Below are positions 15,910 to 24,283 of a stretch of DNA of 64,000 bases, piece after piece. The stretch is from positions 81,697-145,696 of the forward strand of contig DATFXM010000058.1 in the NCBI GenBank assembly GCA_035315885.1, read 5' to 3'. The stretch is from DATFXM01 sp035315885. GTDB taxonomy: Bacteria > Acidobacteriota > Blastocatellia > UBA7656. The notes below the pieces were generated by a model. It was not told the origin of the DNA. It did not search any database and saw only the letters and a program-made list of their open reading frames with translations. The number at the start of each line of letters is the position of its first letter. The first letter of the stretch is position 1. The position numbers were made by a program, and so were the translations under genes.

Positions 15910-17607
15910 CTATCTTGACGCAGTTTGTTTGAAGAATTCGCGAGCTTCATTCGGCTCGGGTAAGCCTGCGTCCGCTTCGCTCCACTGTGCGGCGAATTTC
16001 TTGTAAAGGTCCGACGCGGACGCCGTATTACCGCTGGCGGCCGCTGCTCGCGCGCCGCCAATCAGTGATCGTGCTCGATTGGGTTGTCGGAGAAGCGACG
16101 TGGAAAAGGCTTCGAAGGCCTCTTTTGGGCGCCCGGCCTTCAGGAGGATTTCCCCTAACAACTCGTGCGAAGGTTTGATCAGCGGAGGCGGTCCGGACGG
16201 CGAGCCCATATCCTCCTCGAGGGCCGCAGCCTTCTTCATGGTCGCGATCGCCTCGTCGTAGTTCCCTTGTGAGGCAGCTAGAGTCGCTTCGATCTCATAC
16301 AAACGAATTGACGTCGCGCGCGCAGGATTGCTCGCGCCTCCCAAAGTCGTGTTGCCGACTCCGCCGGCTCTGAAGAACGCCATCGAGGCCTGCGCGTCCG
16401 GCCCTCCGGTCATCGCGGCGGAGAGGCCACGCACGAAGACCGGAAGCACCTGAGCAGCCTGGCTCTGTCTCACGGTGGACGTTTGACCTCCCGCCGGCGC
16501 CGCAGTCATCGACGCGTGGTGATCGGCCGCCGCTTCAGTTGCTCCAGAACCCCGCGGGAGCAGCTTGTCTACGAGCTGCCAGTTCCCCGTCTCCACGATG
16601 TAAGCAGCCGCCATGTTTGCCCAGCTATTCGCGTAGTAGTTCGGCCTCAGCTTGTCGTCCGACTTTGAAGTGGCCATCGCGGTGCGCATCACGTCGAGCA
16701 GCTCGGCCGCCTTCGTGTATTTTCCCTGCTGGCAGTAGACGTACAGGAGCCAATGCAGGCTGTGATAGTCGCGCAGGCTGATGGGCAGGCCCTTTCTGCG
16801 AACCCACTCGTCGGAGGTCGCCCAGGACGACTCGTTCGAACGTGCCGCCTCAGGCCACATGCCAAGTTGAAGAAAAATGTGTGACGGCATATGCCGCGCG
16901 TGATGCGCCTCCGGTGCGATCTCCGCGTAACGATACGCCGCGGGAAGCGCGAGTATTGCGTGCTCGGGGTCGTCAAACGAGTGAATGATGTAGTGTGCGG
17001 CACCAGGATGGTTGGGATTCTTTCGATAGACTTCGAGCGCGATGGCGCCTGCCAGGGCCTGTCGCCGGTAGCCTTTGTCCTCCGGTCTGACGGTTCCCAA
17101 CAAGGACAGCGCGTAAAAGGACGCTACCTCGAGATCGTCGGGAGCGTCCCGATACATTTTTTCCATGGCGCTGCAGTAGGCCTTGTCGCGCGTCAGCTTG
17201 TCTCCTTCGCCGTAAAGCAGCTTCACCGCATTCAGGAACCCGCGTTCCTTGTCGGTCAGCGACTGAACATTCTTGATCTTGGCCACCGCCTGTTTTCCAG
17301 CGTCGTATTGCTGCTCAGCCCATAACGGATGGTTGTAGCTCATCGCCTCGCCCCAGTAGCCCATCATGAAATCGGGATCGAGCTTGGTGGCCTGTTGAAA
17401 GGCTTCGAGTGCCTCTTCAAACCAGAACGAGTGAAGGGCGGCAACGCCTCTTATGAAGTACGGCTGTACGCGCTCGGAGCCGGAATTGGGAAAGACCACA
17501 TTGCCGAGCTGGGACTTGTGGTCAGCGGCGCTGCGAGTCTGTGCCACATTCGCGACCGAACCCGCGAGCAACGATATAACGATGAGCAGCGATGTTCGTT
17601 TCATCAT
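15910..17607 (-). CDS. secreted tetratricopeptide-repeat protein
   Basis: 565 residues with an N-terminal signal peptide (MMKRTSLLIVISLLAGSVAN). TPR-like helices begin near residue 50 (FWFEEALEAFQQATKLDPDF) and recur near the C-terminus (KAGRPKEAFEAFSTSLLRQP). The centre carries the conserved NPNHPGAAHYIIHSFDDPEH and HARHMPSHIFLQLGMW blocks found in a widespread uncharacterised family. The His-rich blocks suggest metal binding, but no enzyme activity is established. The M24 gene is 58 bases downstream on the same strand, so the two may be co-transcribed. Function unknown; probably periplasmic. Confidence 0.75.
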   Translation of the reverse strand: MMKRTSLLIVISLLAGSVANVAQTRSAADHKSQLGNVVFPNSGSERVQPYFIRGVAALHSFWFEEALEAFQQATKLDPDFMMGYWGEAMSYNHPLWAEQQYDAGKQAVAKIKNVQSLTDKERGFLNAVKLLYGEGDKLTRDKAYCSAMEKMYRDAPDDLEVASFYALSLLGTVRPEDKGYRRQALAGAIALEVYRKNPNHPGAAHYIIHSFDDPEHAILALPAAYRYAEIAPEAHHARHMPSHIFLQLGMWPEAARSNESSWATSDEWVRRKGLPISLRDYHSLHWLLYVYCQQGKYTKAAELLDVMRTAMATSKSDDKLRPNYYANSWANMAAAYIVETGNWQLVDKLLPRGSGATEAAADHHASMTAAPAGGQTSTVRQSQAAQVLPVFVRGLSAAMTGGPDAQASMAFFRAGGVGNTTLGGASNPARATSIRLYEIEATLAASQGNYDEAIATMKKAAALEEDMGSPSGPPPLIKPSHELLGEILLKAGRPKEAFEAFSTSLLRQPNRARSLIGGARAAAASGNTASASDLYKKFAAQWSEADAGLPEPNEAREFFKQTASR

Positions 17608-17616
17608 ACCCCCACG

Positions 17617-17803
17617 CGGAAGTGCTGAGTGCTGAGTTCGGAGTGCTGAGTGCTGAGTTCGGAGTGCTGAGTTCGGAGTGCTGAGTGCTGAGTGCTGAGT
17701 TCAACCCCGAAGGGGTTGGCGTCACCATTCGCAAAAGGCATTCCGTCGAGGATCACGTTACCTCTAGATGGCCGAACTCAGCACTCAGCACTCAGCACTC
17801 GTG
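17617..17803. repeat. AGTGCTG heptad element with inverted arm and core palindrome
   Basis: A clear example of the family. About twelve 7-base units (GAGTGCT, GAGTTCG) fill 17618-17701, followed by the core CAACCCC-GAA-GGGGTTG at 17702-17718. The inverted arm ACTCAGCACTCAGCACTCAGCACTC ends at about 17800, just after the stop of the serine hydrolase gene (17804). The element therefore spans the whole gap from one gene's 5' side to the next gene's stop codon. Confidence 0.85.
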
Positions 17804-19318
17804 TCAGAAGTCTTTCTTCCTTGTGAACACTATATCTTTGACACTTGGTTCGAGACCTATCGCGACGCGATCAATCTCTCCTGCCTTGTTCGTCAGGAAC
17901 GTGACCTTCTGGCCGTCCAGCCCGTTCACCGCATCCGCTTCGAAGATATCATAGTGATAGTGCTTCAGCGGCGCCCACAGACCATGCAGGTTCATAGTCA
18001 ATTGCTCGCCCTGCAACGCGATGTTCACCACCCCATAGGCCGGATGCTCATATTGCCCGGCGTAGTCCTTGATAGGATGCGACGTTTGCGTGCCCTGCTT
18101 CTTCGCCGAATCGGACGCTGCCTTCTGCTTTGCCTGCGCTTCCTTAGATCTGGCAGCAGCATCCTTCGCTCGTTGTGCCCACGGAGCCGGAACCGCCCCA
18201 AGCAACCGGTCAGCTACATCATTGGCAATCACACCCGACGCTCCCGACGCTGAGTTCGTCAGAATCACTATACCCGCTTTGTCCCTGGGGAGCAGCCTTA
18301 CCTGCGATATAAAGCCATCAATACCGCCGCTGTGCGCGAGCAAAAGGTGACCGCGAAACGAGGTGACTCCCCACCCCATCCCGTAGCTCGAATAGAAATC
18401 CTCGTCGTACCTCAACTCGCCGCCCGCCACGATCTGCGGCGTTTGGGTTTCTTTCAGGGCGGCCTCGGGAACGACCTGCTTACCGTCGAACTTCCCATTC
18501 GACAGTTGCATCATGATCCAGTTGGACATCTCGTTCACGCTCGAGTTTATTGACCCCGCCGGTCCAATCGCATCGATGTTCCTGAACGGAATCCGCTTTA
18601 TCTCACCTTTGATCTCGTCGTAAGGGACCGCAAAATCCTCGGCCTTCTGTGAATCATTGACCGAGAAGTTCGTGTTCTTCATTCCGAGCGCATCCAGAAT
18701 TCGCGTTCGCACAAACTGTTCCCACGTTGAACCCGATGCTCTTTCGACCAAAAGTCCGGCCGTCATAAACATAAGATTGTTGTACTGGAACTTTGCGTGA
18801 AGCTGTCTGCTTGGTTCCAGGTAGCGAAGCCGTTCGTAGAGTTCCTTGCGGCTCACTGGCGAACCGTACCAGACCAGATCGTGACGCGGCAGACCCGATT
18901 GATGGGTCACCAGATCCCTCGGAGAAAGGTGCGCCGTAGCATATTCGTCATACAGCATGAAGTCGGGCATGTATTGCCGAACCGGCTTATCCCATTCGAT
19001 CTTTTTTTCGTCCACGAGTATTCCGAGTGCCGCAGCGGTGAAGGCCTTCGAGCACGAACCGATCGCGAAGAGAGTATCGGGAGTGACCCGAAGCCCCTTC
19101 TCGACGTCCCGGTATCCGAAACCTTTCGCGTATATCACCTTGCCATCCTTCACCACAGCGATGGCAAGGCCGGGCACCTTCAATTCTTTCATTACCTGCT
19201 CGACGAAGTTGTCAAAGCCCTCGAAGTTTGGCGGCCCCGCGACCTGACCACTAATCCTGAGCGGTACCACCAGGCTGGCGATCAACAGCAACGAAGCAAG
19301 AAACGATCGTCTGTGCAT
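17804..19318 (-). CDS. secreted beta-lactamase-fold serine hydrolase with C-terminal DUF3471
   Basis: 504 residues. Signal peptide in residues 1-24 (MHRRSFLASLLLIASLVVPL). Class C beta-lactamase/DD-peptidase fold with the nucleophile motif S-x-x-K in AIGSCSKAFTAAALG (about residue 88), Y-x-N in KFQYNNLMFMTAG, and H-S-G-G replacing the K-T-G triad. After residue 400 there is an Ala/Lys-rich helix and a DUF3471-like domain. These enzymes act as esterases or peptidases on D-amino-acid or beta-lactam-like substrates; the exact substrate is not known. ATG has AGGAGAGG upstream. A longer paralog lies at 24284-26095. Confidence 0.88.
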   Translation of the reverse strand: MHRRSFLASLLLIASLVVPLRISGQVAGPPNFEGFDNFVEQVMKELKVPGLAIAVVKDGKVIYAKGFGYRDVEKGLRVTPDTLFAIGSCSKAFTAAALGILVDEKKIEWDKPVRQYMPDFMLYDEYATAHLSPRDLVTHQSGLPRHDLVWYGSPVSRKELYERLRYLEPSRQLHAKFQYNNLMFMTAGLLVERASGSTWEQFVRTRILDALGMKNTNFSVNDSQKAEDFAVPYDEIKGEIKRIPFRNIDAIGPAGSINSSVNEMSNWIMMQLSNGKFDGKQVVPEAALKETQTPQIVAGGELRYDEDFYSSYGMGWGVTSFRGHLLLAHSGGIDGFISQVRLLPRDKAGIVILTNSASGASGVIANDVADRLLGAVPAPWAQRAKDAAARSKEAQAKQKAASDSAKKQGTQTSHPIKDYAGQYEHPAYGVVNIALQGEQLTMNLHGLWAPLKHYHYDIFEADAVNGLDGQKVTFLTNKAGEIDRVAIGLEPSVKDIVFTRKKDF

Positions 19319-19460
19319 AGACCTCTCCTGAAGGACGTTCTGATACTTTGAGGAAGCGAGCTTAACGCAAATGCGTAAAGTCGCAAAGCGCCGAAGGCAA
19401 ACAGATCATTACAACGTGCGCAGGTTGTGGCCGACCTTGCGACTTAGATGTGACTCGGTT

Positions 19461-20387
19461 TCAACCACGGGGCTTCCTGGTCTGCTCATGATACCAGCGT
19501 GCGCCCGAGCCGTACTCCCGCTCGCTTTGTCTCAACAGCGCGAGCGATCGTTTAGGCTGGACGTGAGCGCAGGCCACGAGCACCGCATTCAACAGCGCCA
19601 TTGGCGCTACGTACGAGCCAGTTATTGACGGGCTGGCGATCGACACCACCAGATAGTTGTCGCAATGAGCGGCCAGCGGTGTCGTGTCGCTATCGGTGAT
19701 TGCGAAGGTTGGTACTGATTGGGACCGCGCTCTCAACACCGAGTCAACTGTTTCTCGCAGACACCGCCCGAAGCTGATTGCGATCAACAGGTCCTTCTCG
19801 TTGAGCACTCTGATTCGATGTTGCAGGTTGCCTGCGCTGCCGATCGGCGCTTCGGCGTGATAACCGAGAGGGGTCAGCCCGTAAGCAAGGAACCACGCAA
19901 GCGACGCGGCCAGATCGACTCCGACTACAACTATTCGACGCGAGCGGTGAATCTGACGGGCCAGACCGGTGACCTTTTCGACATCGAGTGTCGAGCGCAA
20001 CCCGTTCAAATTGTCGGTCTCCGATTCGACACAGTGCCGCACCTGATCGGCTAGACTCAGCTTCTGGCGTGTGGTCGCGCGCATCACCGCGTACGGTGTG
20101 ATCCGGGTGACGAAGTGCCGGCGAAGATCCGCGGCAAAGTCCGCAAATTTTTTATAGCCAAGCGCCTGAATTGTCCTGACGATGGTTGCTGCGTCGACAT
20201 CGTAGCGGCGCGCCATCTCTCGAGAAGAGAGGAAGAAGGTTTCCTCCGGAGCATCCAGTATCGAACGAACAAGCTCTCGCCGGCGTCTATTGAGCCGGCT
20301 CTGAGCCTGCGCGAATCTGATCTCGAGAGGCAATGGACCAGTGCTTTTGCCGTTTGCCTCGCGAATTCTCTTTTCCCGTGTAGCCAT
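19461..20387 (-). CDS. MurR/RpiR-family regulator (HTH + SIS domain)
   Basis: 308 residues from ATG 20387 (MATREKRIREANG); an in-frame GTG at 20429 is possible and neither has a clear ribosome site. The N-terminal HTH_6 domain shows FFLSSREMARRYDVDAATIVRTIQALGYKKFADF; the SIS domain (about 125-260) shows RRIVVVGVDLAASLAWFLAYGL and AISFGRCLRETVDSVL. Such regulators sense phospho-sugars, often N-acetylmuramate-6-phosphate or related amino sugars. It is divergent from the S9 peptidase and may control the surrounding hydrolases. A 9-bp inverted repeat (19378-19386 and 19437-19445) lies downstream. Confidence 0.85.
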   Translation of the reverse strand: MATREKRIREANGKSTGPLPLEIRFAQAQSRLNRRRRELVRSILDAPEETFFLSSREMARRYDVDAATIVRTIQALGYKKFADFAADLRRHFVTRITPYAVMRATTRQKLSLADQVRHCVESETDNLNGLRSTLDVEKVTGLARQIHRSRRIVVVGVDLAASLAWFLAYGLTPLGYHAEAPIGSAGNLQHRIRVLNEKDLLIAISFGRCLRETVDSVLRARSQSVPTFAITDSDTTPLAAHCDNYLVVSIASPSITGSYVAPMALLNAVLVACAHVQPKRSLALLRQSEREYGSGARWYHEQTRKPRG

Positions 20388-20575
20388 GGTTGGTATAGCG
20401 AACTCGGCGGTTAATGAGATGCCTGCCACATAACCGGCTGCGAGGCGAACCTTAACACACCGTCACCGGAGCTTCAACAAAACCGTGCAACAGTCATTGC
20501 GCTTCAGGGAGGTTGTGTATAGAATCTGCACCGCTTATTGCAGAAGAGTTCAAAGTTTCAACCACGGGATTCAAG

Positions 20576-20645
20576 CGCAGAGTGCCTGAGTGCTTAGTTC
20601 TGGGCCACAACCCGAAGGGGGATTGTTGCTCAGGGCTCGGTAGCC
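20576..20645. repeat. decayed heptad element before S9 peptidase gene
   Basis: GCAGAGTGCCTGAGTGCTTAGTT is followed by CAACCCGAAGGGGGATTG, a one-insertion variant of the core palindrome, and then GCTCAGGGCTC as an inverted arm remnant. Located in the leader of the S9 peptidase gene, upstream of its strong ribosome site. Confidence 0.55.
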
Positions 20646-20668
20646 AGCCGCCACTTCAGGAGGCCAAC

Positions 20669-22750
20669 ATGCGACATCGTATCGCCAGTTTGATTTCACT
20701 CCTTATCGCGCTTCTGGTTTGCGCAACAGCTTCCTATGCCCAGACAAAGTCGGGCGGGCTGTCGGCAATGGATGTCTTCAATCTGGAAGCGGCCGGGGAT
20801 CCCCAGATATCGCCTGACGGGACTCGTGTGGTCTACGTGCGGCAGTTCGCCGACCTGATGTCGGACCGTCGATGTTCAAACCTGTGGATCATAAATTTCG
20901 ACGGCACTAACAACCGTCCGCTCACCACCGGCAACTATGGCGATTCCCAGCCTCGATGGTCCTCGGACGGCACCCGCATCATTTATGTGTCCGACCGAGA
21001 CGGCACTCCTCAAATCTATTGCCGATGGATGGACACGGGTCAGACTGCCAGGATTACAAATCTGCAGTCGCCGCCGAGCGGCATTGGATGGTCGCCCGAC
21101 GGCAAATGGGTTTCCTTTACGTCGCTGGTCCCTTCGGCCGGACCGCACGTTGGTCCGCTTCCGTCGGCGCCTCCTGGCGCGAAGTGGGCAGATCCCCCGG
21201 TAGTCGTGGACAAGCTGGTCTATCGTTTCAACGGCGCCGGCTATCTCAAACCAGGCTTCTACCATGTCTTCGTGGTCTCGTCGGAGGGCGGTACACCTCG
21301 TCAGATAACAAACGGCGACATCCCGCACGGCGGCCCGGGCCTGAGGGCGAGCGATGCGGTATGGACGCCCGATAGCAAGTACCTGCTCGTATCCACGAAC
21401 CGCCGTCCCGACTACGAGTACGAGCCGTTGGATTCGGAGGTCTACGAGTTTTCAGTGGCCGACGGCACGGTTCGCGCATTGACGGACCGCCGCGGGCCGG
21501 ACGGATCTCCAACGGTTTCACCCGACGGCAAGCTGATCGCTTACACCGGATTCGACGACAAATATCAGGGGTATCAAATAACCCGACTCTACGTGATGAA
21601 CCGCGACGGCAGCGGCTCGCATCTGATCTCGGGCAGTTTCGATCGCGATGTTGGCTCGCCTCAATGGGCTCCAGACGGCAGCGGAATCTACTTCGTCTAC
21701 GATGATCAGGGGGACACCAAACTCGGCTTCTATTCACTGGACGGCGCGATGAAGACTCTCGCGCGGAATATCGGAAGCGGGTTCAGCGCCTATGGCGCTG
21801 GCGCTTCGGTGTCGATTGCTCGCGGCGGGAACTTTGCAACCACGACTTCGCGAACCGACCTGCCGGGGGACATCGCTGTCGGATCGATTTCAAATCCGTC
21901 CCTCAAAGCGATCACCTCAGTAAACGCCGACTTATTTGCAAGCAGGAAGCTCGGGGCGGTTGAAGAGATCTGGTACACGTCGTCGATCGACGGCCGCAAG
22001 GTCGAAGGCTGGATCATCAAGCCACCGGACTTCGACCCTTCGAAGAAGTACCCGCTGATCCTCGAGATTCATGGGGGGCCGTTTGCGGACTATGGAGACC
22101 GATTCGACTTCGAGAAACAGGTGATGGCGGCTCGCGGGTACGTTGTTTTGTATACCAACCCTCGTGGCAGCACGAGCTATGGTGGCGAGTTTGGAAATCT
22201 GATTCATCACAAGTACCCGGGAGATGACTTCTATGACTTGAACTCGGGAGTGGATGCGGTGATTTCCAAAGGCTACATCGACACCGACAACCTGTACGTC
22301 ACAGGGGGAAGCGGCGGTGGAGTGCTGACCTGCTGGACGATCGGGCACACAACGAGGTTCCGCGCGGCAGTGCCGGTTTATCCAGTCATCAACTGGTACA
22401 GCTTCAACCTGACCGCAGACATTTCCGCTTTCGTGACGAAGTACTGGTTTCCTGGCATGCCGTGGGACAACGTAGAGCACTATGAGAAGCGTTCACTGTT
22501 GTCGGTGGTGAAGAACGTCAAGACTCCGACGATGGTAATGACCGGTGAAGAAGACTACCGGACGCCGATATCGGAGTCTGAGCAGTACTACACCGCGCTA
22601 AAGCTCTTGAAGATCGAAACGGTACTTGTGCGAGTGCCTGGCGAGCCGCACGGTATAAGCCGGCGTCCGAGCCACCACGCTGAGAAAATCTCGCTAATCC
22701 TGAACTGGTTCGACCTGCACCGCGCGACCCGCGGCGCTGCGGGTAGGTGA
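20669..22750 (+). CDS. secreted S9-family prolyl oligopeptidase/acylaminoacyl-peptidase
   Basis: 693 residues from ATG 20669, chosen because AGGAGG stands six bases upstream and a signal peptide follows at once (MRHRIASLISLLIALLVCAT). The first two-thirds is a WD40/PD40-like propeller (ISPDGTRVVYV, WSPDGKWVSF, VSPDGKLIAY). The C-terminal alpha/beta hydrolase has the Ser in VTGGSGGGVLTCW, Asp in GEEDYRTPISES and His in GEPHGISRRP. It should cleave short peptides in the periplasm. The stop codon is followed within two bases by a GC-rich octamer array. Confidence 0.92.
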   Translation: MRHRIASLISLLIALLVCATASYAQTKSGGLSAMDVFNLEAAGDPQISPDGTRVVYVRQFADLMSDRRCSNLWIINFDGTNNRPLTTGNYGDSQPRWSSDGTRIIYVSDRDGTPQIYCRWMDTGQTARITNLQSPPSGIGWSPDGKWVSFTSLVPSAGPHVGPLPSAPPGAKWADPPVVVDKLVYRFNGAGYLKPGFYHVFVVSSEGGTPRQITNGDIPHGGPGLRASDAVWTPDSKYLLVSTNRRPDYEYEPLDSEVYEFSVADGTVRALTDRRGPDGSPTVSPDGKLIAYTGFDDKYQGYQITRLYVMNRDGSGSHLISGSFDRDVGSPQWAPDGSGIYFVYDDQGDTKLGFYSLDGAMKTLARNIGSGFSAYGAGASVSIARGGNFATTTSRTDLPGDIAVGSISNPSLKAITSVNADLFASRKLGAVEEIWYTSSIDGRKVEGWIIKPPDFDPSKKYPLILEIHGGPFADYGDRFDFEKQVMAARGYVVLYTNPRGSTSYGGEFGNLIHHKYPGDDFYDLNSGVDAVISKGYIDTDNLYVTGGSGGGVLTCWTIGHTTRFRAAVPVYPVINWYSFNLTADISAFVTKYWFPGMPWDNVEHYEKRSLLSVVKNVKTPTMVMTGEEDYRTPISESEQYYTALKLLKIETVLVRVPGEPHGISRRPSHHAEKISLILNWFDLHRATRGAAGR

Positions 22751-22751
22751 G

Positions 22752-22856
22752 CAGGAGGCGAAGGGGCGAAACGGCGAAAGGGCGACGCGCGGAGGAGGGA
22801 GGAGAGATGAGGGGATGAAGGGATGAGGAGATGAGGGGAGAGAGACGCGGTGAGCT
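22752..22856. repeat. GC-rich octamer array after S9 peptidase
   Basis: Words GGGGCGAA, AGGGCGAC, GGAGGAG and GATGAGGGGATGAAGGGATGAG run without an obvious inverted partner. They fill most of the gap between the S9 stop and the M19-like gene, whose ribosome site (AAGGG at 22861) directly follows. Confidence 0.65.
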
Positions 22857-22873
22857 GTTTAAGGGATATTCGA

Positions 22874-24142
22874 ATGAAAGAGAGGGACGCATTGAACAAT
22901 TCGAAATCAATGGCACGGCGCTCACGACGGTCGAGTTCAGAACCTCCAACCAACTCAACACTCAGCACTCAGCACTCAGCACTTTCTTCAGCACTCCCCA
23001 TCCCCCGGCGGACGTTCTTGAAAGCGGCGGGATGCGTAATTGCGTCGCCGATGATCAATCGCGCGAGGCACCGCGTGTTCGCATGGGCGGCCACCGAGTA
23101 CTCAACAAGAGCAATCGACCTGGTGAGCCGCTCGACCGTCATCGATATGTTGAGCCCGCTCACTCTGAACTTCACCAAACAGGCGAGGTGGTTCACGAAC
23201 CCGGCGACGTTCACCGCCGCCGATATTCAGCCCTTCAAAGACTCTTCCATCAACGTCTTTCACATAGGCATTGGGATGGGAGGTCCGGAAGCCTACTCGG
23301 AGACGTTGAAGTTCTTCGCCTCCTGGAACGGCTTCCTCGCTCACCACGATGAGCGGTTCATGAGAATCGATGGCCCCGCTGCGTTGGATCGAGTCAAGCG
23401 TTCGGGAAAGATCGGAGTCCTGCTCGGGCTTCAGAACTCCGAGCATTTCCGAGGGGCAGGTGACGTAGATTTCTTCCACAGCCTCGGTCAGCGTGTGTCG
23501 CAACTGACTTATAACGCTCGAAACCTGATCGGGAACGGCTCTACCGAACGTCACGATGAGGGCATCAGCGACTTCGGCGCTGCGATCATCGACCGAATGA
23601 ATCGCGTGGGAATGGCGGTCGACGTGTCGCACTGCGGCGACAGGACTACGCTTGATGCCTTCGAGATATCACGAAAGCCGGTGCTCATCACCCATTCGAA
23701 CTGCCGCGCTCTGGCGCCGGGTCACCCGCGCTGCAAAACCGATGAAGCCATCAAGCGGGTCGGCGCGGCCGGTAGCGTCATGGGCATCACCGGGGTCAGG
23801 ATGTTTGTCAAAAACGACGAGCCTACCACCATCGAAGATGAACTCAATCACTTCGATCACGTGGCGAAACTCATCGGTCCGGATCACCTCGGAGTGGGCA
23901 GCGACATCGACCTCTACGGCTACGACGCGATGCCTCCCGAACTGAACAAGCAGCTTCGCGCTTCATACAAGGGCTCGTACGGGTTTCGCGACAAGATCGA
24001 CATAGAGGGAATCAATCATCCCAAGAGAATGTTCGATCTGACAGAGGGGCTGATCAGGCGGCGTTATAGCGACTCGGATATCCAGGGCATTCTTGGAGGG
24101 AACTTCAAGCGCGTGCTCTCTCAGATCTGGACAACCGAGTGA
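22874..24142 (+). CDS. M19 (renal dipeptidase)-like exported protein with altered metal site
   Basis: 422 residues from ATG 22874, preceded by AAGGG at 8 bases; an in-frame ATG at 22910 is an alternative. An unusual N-terminal extension of about 50 residues comes before a Tat-like signal (PRRTFLKAAGCVIASPMI); part of it (STLSTQHSALSSAL) is encoded by a heptad repeat. The M19 barrel is recognisable by VDVSHCGDRTTLDA, LITHSNCRAL and LGVGSDIDLYGYD. However the usual first ligand motif H-x-D after the first strand is VIDMLSPL here, and the bridging Glu position reads GLQNSEH. It may bind one metal only, or act differently from typical dipeptidases. Confidence 0.8.
   Translation: MKERDALNNSKSMARRSRRSSSEPPTNSTLSTQHSALSSALPIPRRTFLKAAGCVIASPMINRARHRVFAWAATEYSTRAIDLVSRSTVIDMLSPLTLNFTKQARWFTNPATFTAADIQPFKDSSINVFHIGIGMGGPEAYSETLKFFASWNGFLAHHDERFMRIDGPAALDRVKRSGKIGVLLGLQNSEHFRGAGDVDFFHSLGQRVSQLTYNARNLIGNGSTERHDEGISDFGAAIIDRMNRVGMAVDVSHCGDRTTLDAFEISRKPVLITHSNCRALAPGHPRCKTDEAIKRVGAAGSVMGITGVRMFVKNDEPTTIEDELNHFDHVAKLIGPDHLGVGSDIDLYGYDAMPPELNKQLRASYKGSYGFRDKIDIEGINHPKRMFDLTEGLIRRRYSDSDIQGILGGNFKRVLSQIWTTE
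22955..22992 (+). repeat. ACTCAGC heptad array inside a coding region
   Basis: Units ACTCAAC, ACTCAGC, ACTCAGC, ACTCAGC, ACTTTC lie in frame within the 5' part of the M19-like gene and are read as S-T-L-S-T-Q-H-S-A-L-S. The array ends 11 codons before the twin-arginine pair. Confidence 0.8.
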
Positions 24143-24167
24143 TTGTAGCTTCGGGTCTACAGTTTCG

Positions 24168-24271
24168 AGTTTGGCCCGAGTTTGGTTTGGATAAGGTTCT
24201 GCCCTTTAAGAGGGTTCGAACCCTGCGGACGCTTTACGACGCGAAACTCGAAATGCGAAACCGAATATCAG
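24168..24271. repeat. GAAACTC heptad element with palindromic core
   Basis: Left arm GTTTCGAGTTT with CGAGTTTGG; right arm GCGAAACTCGAAATGCGAAACC. Between them is AGGGTTCGAACCCT, a perfect 14-bp palindrome near 24211-24224. It fills the gap between the M19-like gene and the second serine hydrolase. The core looks like a tRNA T-loop but no tRNA can be folded. Confidence 0.65.
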
Positions 24272-24283
24272 ACGGAGGGTTCA

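Noticed and set aside
17617..17803. Possible CRISPR array
   Set aside because: Units are 7 bases without spacers and occur as inverted arms; no cas genes are present.
24190..24240. T-loop-like GGGTTCGAACCC suggesting a tRNA
   Set aside because: No acceptor stem, D-arm or anticodon arm can be built around it; it is the palindromic centre of a heptad element.
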